In this document: piece by piece, positions 1 through 8,600 of the stretch
Numbering within the stretch: the first letter of the stretch is position 1
Layout of the letters: every line of letters starts with the position of its first letter
Assembly (NCBI GenBank): GCA_026391935.1
Contig: JAPLDC010000017.1
Location: 1-16,346, forward strand
Length of the DNA: 16,346 nt
Source: Bacteroidota bacterium
Lineage (GTDB): Bacteria > Bacteroidota > Bacteroidia > 2-12-FULL-35-15
Direction: 5' to 3'
Position numbers and translations under genes: made by a program
Notes under the pieces: model-generated
What the model was told of the DNA's origin: nothing
Database searches by the model: none
The model's input: only the letters and a program-made list of their open reading frames with translations

Positions 1-59
1 GATTTTTAAAATTTTTTATCAGTTCACTTGGAAAAATAAAATAGTTTAAAAAATTGATA

Positions 60-818
60 ATGATTTCAAAACTTACACACAAAGGAAGAACATATACGCT
101 TGATTTGAGCATGCCCATCGATATTTCCATTCCACTTAGAACAGGAATAGAAAATGTAAATGCCTGGTACTCGAATCCTGTTACAATTGAGCCGGTCCGG
201 ATGGGTGATTGGGTGGGTGATGTGAAACTTGGTGGTTCTGTCAACTTTAGGAATATCATGTTCAATCCACATGGAAATGGTACACATACTGAATGTGTCG
301 GACATATCAGTAAAGAAGATTATTCGATCAACCAAACATTGAAAAAATTCTTTTTTATTGCCGAAGTTATTACTATCCAACCGGAAGAAACTGCTGATGG
401 AGATAAAATAATTACTCAAAAACAAGTTGAAAATTGTTTGGGAAATATACGGCCTGAAGCTATTGTGATCCGCACTTTGGAAAATGATAAATCAAAAATT
501 AATAAGCAGTATTCGAATACAAATCCTCCCTATTTACATTGTGATGCCGCTGCATTAATTGATGAATATGGTATAGACCATTTGTTAATAGACTTACCAT
601 CTGTTGATAAAGAAGTTGATGGCGGAAAATTATTGGCGCATCATGCATTTTGGCAATATCCACATAATACCAGGCTGGAAAGAAGTATAACTGAAATGAT
701 CTATGTTCCGGATACAATTTCGGATGGAACTTATTTATTGAATATTCAAATTGCAAGTTTTGAAAATGACGCTTCACCCAGTAAACCATTGTTGTTTCAG
801 TTGAGTGAGTCCGTTTAA
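60..818 (+). CDS. Cyclase-family metal-dependent hydrolase (kynurenine formamidase-like)
   Basis: The 252-residue protein resembles the cyclase/kynurenine formamidase family (PF04199), soluble metal-dependent hydrolases that act on amide or ester bonds. The signature is a histidine-rich motif at about residues 71-82 (HGNGTHTECVGH), with H71, H76, E78 and H82 as likely metal ligands. A later His pair (H194, H195) lies where the family carries its catalytic histidine. The usual family motif is HxGTHxDxPxH; here there is one extra residue between the first two histidines and Glu replaces Asp. No signal peptide is seen, so it is probably cytoplasmic. I chose ATG at 60; a TTG six bases upstream is in frame but less likely. 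It converges on the GIN/barrel gene, with a palindrome between them. The family call is fairly safe, but the substrate cannot be read from sequence and no tryptophan-catabolism neighbours are visible. Confidence 0.8.
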   Translation: MISKLTHKGRTYTLDLSMPIDISIPLRTGIENVNAWYSNPVTIEPVRMGDWVGDVKLGGSVNFRNIMFNPHGNGTHTECVGHISKEDYSINQTLKKFFFIAEVITIQPEETADGDKIITQKQVENCLGNIRPEAIVIRTLENDKSKINKQYSNTNPPYLHCDAAALIDEYGIDHLLIDLPSVDKEVDGGKLLAHHAFWQYPHNTRLERSITEMIYVPDTISDGTYLLNIQIASFENDASPSKPLLFQLSESV

Positions 819-833
819 AATAACCCTTCTAAA

Positions 834-891
834 AACTTCGACTCCGTTCATGCCGACAAACTGTTTGTCATGCTGAGCGGAGTCGAAAGTT
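834..891. repeat. Long imperfect palindrome between convergent genes (REP/MITE-like, possible terminator)
   Basis: The left arm begins AACTTCGACTCCGTTCATGC and the reverse complement of the right arm begins AACTTTCGACTCCGCTCAGC. Both arms reach an inner GACAAAC. The arms pair over nearly the whole 58 bases, with one bulged base and a few mismatches. It is G+C-richer than its surroundings and lies between the 3' ends of two convergent genes, so as RNA it could end transcription from both sides. From memory, elements with the core TTCGACTCCGCTCAG recur between genes in many Bacteroidota genomes. The dispersed-repeat reading needs a genome search. Confidence 0.65.
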
Positions 892-915
892 GATCTAATC
901 TAAACTAAACTATCT

Positions 916-2367
916 TTACATTGCAATAGTAACACCTACTGTGAACGGATAAACTTGTGGTCCTTTGTCTTTTTTGAATAATCTGTTCAATCCGTAATCT
1001 GCAAAAAGTGTCACATTGTTATATCCAATTCTTGCAACTGCGCTGTAGCGGAATGGTTCAAGGTTGTAATCGTCTTTGTGTTTTAATTCATATTCCACAT
1101 TGTTTATTTCATATTTCTGTTTTGTAACGGAACCTATTCTGTATGCCAACTCTGCACCAACAGCAATATGGAAATTTTTATTTGCATTCTTGCTTGTATT
1201 GAATTCCAGCATCAAAGGGATTTTGATATAACATACATTCAATTTGTTTTTCTTATAATCGATTGTAGAGTCTGTTCTTGCCGCTAAATAAGTTGTGTCT
1301 CCATTTAAAGTGATGCTGTTTTGAAAGGCATAATGATTAAAATCGAAACCAAAACCTGTGACAAGATTTACATAATTTTTATAGATGTGAAAATCTTTTT
1401 CAAAGAGGTTTAATCCAAATTGTATTGATTTTGCATAATCCAATTCAAGGAAATTTGCATTGGAAGGAAGTGTAATACTGTTTTTGTAGTCCATCATTCC
1501 ATTCACTCCAATTTCCAATCCGTTCCAATGTTCAAAATCTTTATTGAAATTTTTGACAGAATCTTTTTTAGTATATCTGTCATGATGTTCATCATAATCT
1601 CCATCACCGATGATCATGTATTTTTTATTTCCTAATTTGAATTTTGTGGTGTCGCTGGCTGTTTCTTCTCCTGTTCCACTTTTGCTTTCTCGGACAGAAC
1701 CTGCACCGCTGATGTTGACTTTACGGTCTTCCGGATTTCCTTTATATATAATTGAACCTGCACCTGAAATATCTGCATCAAGACTTTGAATTGCATTTAC
1801 TTTTGCGTCGCCTGCTCCAGAAACTTTTGCGGTAATTTTGTTAGCTTCTAAATTCGAAGCTTTTAAATCACCTGCTCCTGAAACAGTTGCATCAAATGTT
1901 TGAGTGCTTCCTTTTAGGGTAACATCTCCTGCACCGCTGATATTCGTGGTAATATCATTTGCTTTTACGTCAAGATGAATATCGCCGGCTCCGTTTGAAC
2001 GAAGGTTTAATTTGTCACAATTTAATTGGTTTTCGCTTTTTACATCTGATGAGCCAGAAACATCGATACTTGATAAAGATTTAATTGAAATTGCAATTGA
2101 AATATCATCATTGTCTTTAAAATTACCATCTGTAGAAATGACCAATACGCCTTCTTTTACTTCTGTTTTAATTTTAGATTGTACTGCTTCCGGTGCATTT
2201 ACTTTTACTGTATTGGCATCACTTTGAGTAATGTTGATCTTATAGGAGTCTCCGACCTTAATTCCGGTGAAGTCGCCAACGGTTCTTGTCTGTTGCGCTG
2301 AGGCTGTGAAGCAGGAAAAGGTACTTAGTATCGCTATTCCAATGATCTTTGTTTTTATAGTGTTCAT
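916..2367 (-). CDS. Exported head-GIN (DUF2807) domain fused to an outer-membrane beta-barrel-like domain
   Basis: The 483-residue protein starts at the ATG at 2367. An upstream in-frame start would add 16 residues ahead of a good signal peptide (residues 1-24, cleavage after TASA), so I rejected it. Residues 28-228 form a head-GIN/DUF2807 domain. It has seven S/N-G-x-x-D/S turns (SGSSDV, NGAGDI, then SGAGDV-type) about 18-20 residues apart, the pattern of a right-handed beta-helix. After a short Gly/Ser/Thr-rich linker, residues from about 248 to the end have alternating amphipathic strands and end in FTVGVTIAM, with a penultimate hydrophobic run typical of outer-membrane barrels in this phylum. 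A location at the outer membrane, with the GIN domain as a periplasmic or surface adhesive module, is inferred. Function is unknown. Many head-GIN proteins are short stand-alone proteins, so the C-terminal barrel is the notable part. Confidence 0.75.
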   Translation of the reverse strand: MNTIKTKIIGIAILSTFSCFTASAQQTRTVGDFTGIKVGDSYKINITQSDANTVKVNAPEAVQSKIKTEVKEGVLVISTDGNFKDNDDISIAISIKSLSSIDVSGSSDVKSENQLNCDKLNLRSNGAGDIHLDVKANDITTNISGAGDVTLKGSTQTFDATVSGAGDLKASNLEANKITAKVSGAGDAKVNAIQSLDADISGAGSIIYKGNPEDRKVNISGAGSVRESKSGTGEETASDTTKFKLGNKKYMIIGDGDYDEHHDRYTKKDSVKNFNKDFEHWNGLEIGVNGMMDYKNSITLPSNANFLELDYAKSIQFGLNLFEKDFHIYKNYVNLVTGFGFDFNHYAFQNSITLNGDTTYLAARTDSTIDYKKNKLNVCYIKIPLMLEFNTSKNANKNFHIAVGAELAYRIGSVTKQKYEINNVEYELKHKDDYNLEPFRYSAVARIGYNNVTLFADYGLNRLFKKDKGPQVYPFTVGVTIAM

Positions 2368-2412
2368 GGTTTTGGTTTTTCTATGTTTTGAATGTGACGA
2401 TTGATTTATGCT

Positions 2413-2420
2413 CAAAGTTA
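2413..2420 (-). promoter_or_regulatory. Candidate Bacteroidota -7 box for the GIN/barrel gene
   Basis: Read on the minus strand, this is TAACTTTG, an exact match to the Bacteroidota primary sigma -7 consensus TAnnTTTG. It would put the transcript start about 35-40 bases upstream of the ATG at 2367. I do not find a clear TTG -33 element at the expected 19-21 base spacing, so this is a weak call. The rest of the 273-base divergent region (2368-2640) holds no gene I can support. Confidence 0.3.
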
Positions 2421-2585
2421 CAGTGCTTAATTTTTGTTTTTCTTATTGATTTTGGGTAGGACGTCATGTTTCCAATAAAGTTACATTTCCCTCAGTTTTT
2501 TTTAATTTAAATTCATTTTTTTAAAGCAACCATTATTGGTATAGAAGCATCTTTGAATTATTAACAAAACCTTGTGTATAAGAGT

Positions 2586-2606
2586 TTTTGACAATTTTTA
2601 TATTTG
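2586..2606 (+). promoter_or_regulatory. Candidate promoter element upstream of the giant adhesin
   Basis: TTTTGACAATTTTTAT (2586-2601) runs into TATATTTG (2599-2606), an exact TAnnTTTG -7 match 34 bases upstream of the adhesin ATG. The nearest upstream TTG (2572-2574) is 24 bases from the -7 box, longer than the usual spacing. The same 16 bases recur at 12228-12243, upstream of the barrel gene. Confidence 0.35.
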
Positions 2607-2640
2607 AAGTATTTGTGCCATATTTGTAGGGAAATCGATT

Positions 2641-5600
2641 ATGAAGAATTTGAAAAAAAATTTACTACTCCTCTTAACAATATTACTGATTGCGCCTTCA
2701 TACGCTACAAATATGTATTGGATAGGTGGGACAGGCACCTGGAATGATATTAAGCATTGGTCTTTGACGAGTGGTGGAGTCTCAGGAACAGCAATTCCTG
2801 ATTTGAGTGATGATGTTTTATTTGATCAAAATTCATTTTCTTCTGATAAACAAACTGTAATGGTAACTTCAAATGCTGTTTGCGGTTCTATTAGTTGGAG
2901 TTCAATCGATCAGAAGGCTATCTTTTCTTCTTCTCCCTCAAGATCAATTACAGTTTACGGTTCCTACCAATTGTCACCTCTTTTAATCAATGGTTTTAAA
3001 GGGAAAACCATTTTTGCTGCTACCACACCAAATAATACAATTACAACCTATCAAAAAATTATCATTGGTAACTGGGAATTTAATGGAACTGGCTCATGGG
3101 GCTTCAGTGATAATGTTAATATGGATAAAAATGCATCCATCAGTTTAATAAAAGGTTCTTTAAATACGAATGGAAAGTCCTTGGAATGTGGATCTTTCAT
3201 TGGGAATTCAACTCAATCAAGAAGTTTATTTCTTTCGAATTCAGAAATTTTAATAAAAGACATTTGGGACTTTAGTGTTTCTTCAAATTTAACTTTCGAT
3301 TGCGGAACTTCTATTATCGTTTTTCCGGATACAATCCTTGATTCAAAATATAAACCTGGAGGGTTGCGCTACAGCACGGTTACTTTTTCTCCAATGCTTA
3401 CTAATACAACAACATGCGTATTTGCAGGTGTGTTTACCATCAATATGTCAGCCGATAGTGTTACCTGTAATGGATTAAATAACGGTCAGGCACATTGTGT
3501 AGTTGTTGGTGGAACGGGTCCTTTTCTTTACGACTGGAATTTTGCATTTACACCAGCAGGTGATGGGACTCCAAATATTTCTGCACTGGGCGCCAGCACA
3601 AATACAGTAAAAATCACGGATGTGGGAACAGGATTAATTCGTTTTTGTTCTATTTCTGTTGGTGAACCCTCTCTACTTTTCGACTACGAAGTTTTTACGC
3701 ATAAGCCTACTTGTTTTGGCCTCTGTAATGGTATGTCGGATGTGGATGTGACAGGCGGTACACCTCCTTACACTTATTCCTGGTCGGGCGGGTATGGAAC
3801 AAATGATACAGCAATTAACATGTGCGATGGAACCTATACAGTTACGGTTACCGACTCTAGAGGATGTAAGGATAGTTCTGCTGTTATTGCCGTTATTCAG
3901 CCTGCATTATTAGTTGCTCCAGGAAGTGCATCAATGGTAAGTTGTTTTGGGTTTTGCGACGGAACGGCAACTGTATTTGCAACAGGAGGTACACTTCCTT
4001 ATGCATATAATTGGTCCCCCGGCGCTCCGATAGGTGACCTTACCGCAACGGCATCTTCTCTTTGTCCAGGACCATATTCCTGTACCGTTACCGATTTTAA
4101 TGGCTGTATAGCTACATTTAATACATCGATTACCCAACCTTTGGCATTAACATTGGCTGTATCTCATACTAACGCTTCCTGTGGTGGTGTTTGTGATGGA
4201 ACGGCTACGGCAACAGTTTCAGGCGGTACAACACCTTATGTTTATTCCTGGTCAAATGGTTCCGTTATTTCAACAGTTTCCACTACGAACACAATCAGTA
4301 GTTTGTGTGCTGGCGTTTACATTATTACAATTACCGATGCGAATGGCTGTACGCTGAATACTTCTGTTACGATAACCGAACCTCTTGTATTGGTTGCTAC
4401 TGCAACGGGCGTGAATGTATCTTGTTTTGGATTATGTACCGGAACAGCTTCGGTTGTTGTTGTCGGAGGTAATGGTGGAAATACGTATGATTGGACGCCT
4501 GGGATTCCTGTTGGCGATGGAACAGCAAACATTTCTTCACTTTGCCCAGGAACATATACTGTTTTGGTTACTGATAGTAAAGGCTGTAATGATACTGGAG
4601 CAGTAACAATTACCCAACCAGCTTTATTATTAGCAAATCCTGTTGGTTCCGATGTATTATGTTTTGGTGCTTGTAATGGAAGCGCAATCAGCACTCCAAC
4701 AGGCGGAACTATCCCTTATTCTTATAATTGGTCGCCGGGTGCTCCTACGGGAGATTTAACAGCAACCATAACAAATTTATGTCCTGGAGTTTATTCTGTT
4801 CTTGTAACAGATGCAAATCTTTGTACGAGTAACCAGAGTGTATCGATCACACAGCCTGCTGTATTAAATGCAGGAGAAACGTTTACCAACGTTACGTGTA
4901 ATGGAGCTTGCAATGGAACAGCAACTGCCACTCCAACAGGTGGAACAGCTGGTTATACATACTTATGGAGTCCCGGTTTACAAACAACAGCAACAATATC
5001 AGGATTATGTCCGGGAGTTTATGTTGTAACAGTTACTGATGCGAATGGTTGTACTGATATTGGTTCTGTAACTATTACACAACCAAATATTCTTACTGTT
5101 GGTATTGTATCAACAACGATTGCTTGTAATGGTGATTGTAATGCAAATGCAGTAGCTACTATTGTTGGTGGAACAGGACCTTTTGCAATTGACTGGTTGC
5201 CGGGTTCACCTGTCGGTGACGGGACAACGATTATTAGCTCTTTGTGTGCAGGGGCATATAGTGTAAATATTGTTGATGCACATGGGTGTTTGGCAACAGC
5301 TAACAACTTAATATTACAGCCGACAGCCTTAACCCATGTTACATTTACAACTGATGCAAGCTGTTTTGGAGTTTGTGATGGTGTAGCAGCCACCATTGCA
5401 GGTGGTGGAACACCTGGGTATTCATACTTATGGACACCCGGTTTACAGAATACTTCTTCCATAATTGCACAATGTGCAGGTAGCTACACAGCAACTGTAA
5501 CCGATTTTAATGGTTGTACATTATCTGATACTGTGGTTATTGATCAACCGAATCAATTGTTTTCAAACCCAAGTGTCGTAAGTAATATTAGTTGTTCTGG

Positions 5601-8600
5601 TTTATGTGATGGTTCTGCAACTTCAGCTGCAACGGGTGGGACAGTTGGTTCTGGTTATATTTTTGACTGGACTCCCGGATCTCCTTTAGGTGATGGTACA
5701 GCAACAATTACTGCTTTATGTGCAGGAACATATAATTTAACGGTTACAGATTCAAATTTGTGTACGTCAACTATGCCTGTTACTATTACACAGCCTGCCG
5801 TATTGAGTGCGCCTATTACAAGTGCTACGTCCAGTTGTAATGTCTGTAATGGAACAGCAACGGTAACTCCTGTTGGCGGTACAGCACCTTATACTTATTT
5901 ATGGAATGACGGAGCAGCACAAACAACTCAAACAGCAGTGGGCTTGTGCCCAAATGTAACTTATATTGTTACTGTAACAGATGCGCATGGTTGTGTTACA
6001 ACAAACACTGTAACTATACTTCAAACAATTATTATAAGCATCACAACATCCAATACTACATTAAGTTGTTTTGGTGCATGTGATGGTATTGCAACTGCAA
6101 ATGCCTCAGGTGTAACAATCCCGTATGTTTTTATTTGGACAGGTCCAAGTGGAATCGTTTCATTAACGCAAACTGCTGTGGGATTATGTGCAGGTACATA
6201 CACTGTAAATGTATCTGATGCTGCGGGTTGTTTTAATATCGATTCTGTTACATTTACTAATCCTCCTCAACTTATTGTTTCTGCTACAAGCACTAATTTA
6301 ACTTGCGGAGGTATTTGTACCGGAACAGGAACGGCATCTTCCATCGGCGGTTCAGGTGTTTATTCTTACTTATGGAGTGACGGACAAATAACGTCTACTG
6401 CAACTGCTTTATGCGCAGGTACTTATTCTGTGACTGTTACGGATATAAATGGGTGTACTGACAGCACCCAAGTTACAATAACACAGCCTCCTTTGCTTGT
6501 TGATAATGTCACCATTACCCCTGCCAATTGTACATTTGCAGATGGTGTAATTTCAGTTGCTCCTACAGGCGGAACACCTCCATATTCTTATAACTGGGGG
6601 GGGGCTCCAACTGGTGATGGAACTCCAACTATTACAAATCTATTGCCTGGTGTCTACACCTTGGTGATCACAGATTTTTCCGGTTGTGTTTTTAATTTTA
6701 ATTATTTGTTGAGTAATTTAACTGGTCCTGCAATTGTTATGTCGCATACAAATATTTCTTGTTTTGGTGCATGTAATGGTACAGCTACAGCTACAGCCAG
6801 TGGCGGAGCAGGGGGCTATATTTACGATTGGGCGCCGGGTGCTCCGGTTGGCGATGGATCACCTGTAATCACAGCATTGTGTGGAACGGCCACTTATACG
6901 ATACAAGTGACGGATGCAGCAGGTTGTATCAAATTTGATACAGCTAAAATAATTAATCCTGCATTGATTACTCCAAATCCAACGGTCGTGAATGAAAGTT
7001 GCGGTGGCACTTGTGATGGAAGCATTTCGCTTGCTCCTACAGGTGGAACAGGTGGGTATACTTATTTATGGACAGGTGGACAAATAACATCTTCTATTTC
7101 CGGATTGTGTGCAGGTGCATATTCCTTTACAGTTACTGATGCAAATGGTTGCGATTCATCTTTGACGATAACTCTTGTATCACCTCCGGTGCTGATCGTT
7201 ACTTTGTCATCAACAAATGTATTGTGTAACAGTGCATGCAATGGAACAGCAACTGCAGGTGTGGTTGGGGGAACAGGCCCTGGTACTTATACCTATTCCT
7301 GGTTGCCAGCACCACCATTAGGTCCTGGATTTCCTTTACCCAATGTAATTGGATTATGTCCTAATAGTTATACCGTTACTGTTACAGATGCAAATGGTTG
7401 TACCGCTGCCGACACAGTTTTAATAACCCAACCAGTGGCTTTAACATCTGTAACATCTCAAACCAACGCTTCTTGTTTTGGAGTTTGTGATGGCCAGGCC
7501 TTGGTAACAGCAAGTGGTGGAACAATCCCTTATTCTTATCTATGGAATCCGGGAGCAATCGCGAATGATACAGCAAGTGGATTATGTGCTGGAAGTTATA
7601 ATGCAACGGTCACCGATCTAAATGGTTGTGTTTCTTCGCCTCCGGCAGTTGTAATATCAGAGCCGGCAGCGATTGTTCCAAATGCGACAGGTGTTAATTC
7701 AAGTTGTAATGCTTCCTGCAATGGAACAGCAACAGCTAATCCTACAGGTGGTTCAGGTGTTTATACCTATTTATGGAACGATCCTTTAGGCCAGACAACC
7801 CAAACTGCTGTTGGATTGTGTGCAGGTACATATCTAGTAACCGTTGATGACGGAAATTGCGCTGCCACTCAAAATGTGACCTTAGTTGATCCTCCGGTTT
7901 TAAACGCTAATCCTACTTCAATATCTCCTACTTGCGCTAATGGTTGTGATGGATCTGTTACTTCAAGTCCGCTTGGTGGAACAGGCGGATATACCTATTC
8001 ATGGTCACCGGGTGGAGCAATCACCCCAACTGTAAATAGTTTGTGTCCGAATATTTATACCGTTACTGTCACTGATGCAAATAATTGCAAGGATACTGTT
8101 TCTCTTACCTTATTTAATACTTTACCAATTGATATTATTGTAGGTAGTACGCCTGCAAATTGTGGTGCTTGCGATGGAACAATTTCGATCACACCAATAA
8201 CAGGAACACCTGCCTATTCGTATGTATGGACCATTGGTGGAATTGCGCCTCCACCTCCTTTTGCGGGAAACGGAACCTCAAGTGTCTCCAATGTTTGCGC
8301 TGGATTATATAGTGTTTTAGTTACTGATGCTAATGGTTGTGATTCTGTATTTACTATTCCTATGAATAATTCAAGCGGACCAACAGGCGAAGTTGTTACT
8401 ACAACACCTGCAACTTGTAATGGTGTTTGTAATGGTACAGGTTCTATTATTCCTGTTGGTGGTGTTCCTCCATACACTTTCTTATGGAATGATGGACCTG
8501 CAACAGCAAACGATTCTGCTTCTAACTTATGTGCTGGTAATTATTTTGTGCAGGTGACTGATGGTAGCGGTTGTATTCATTTTAGTCCGGTTACAATAGC

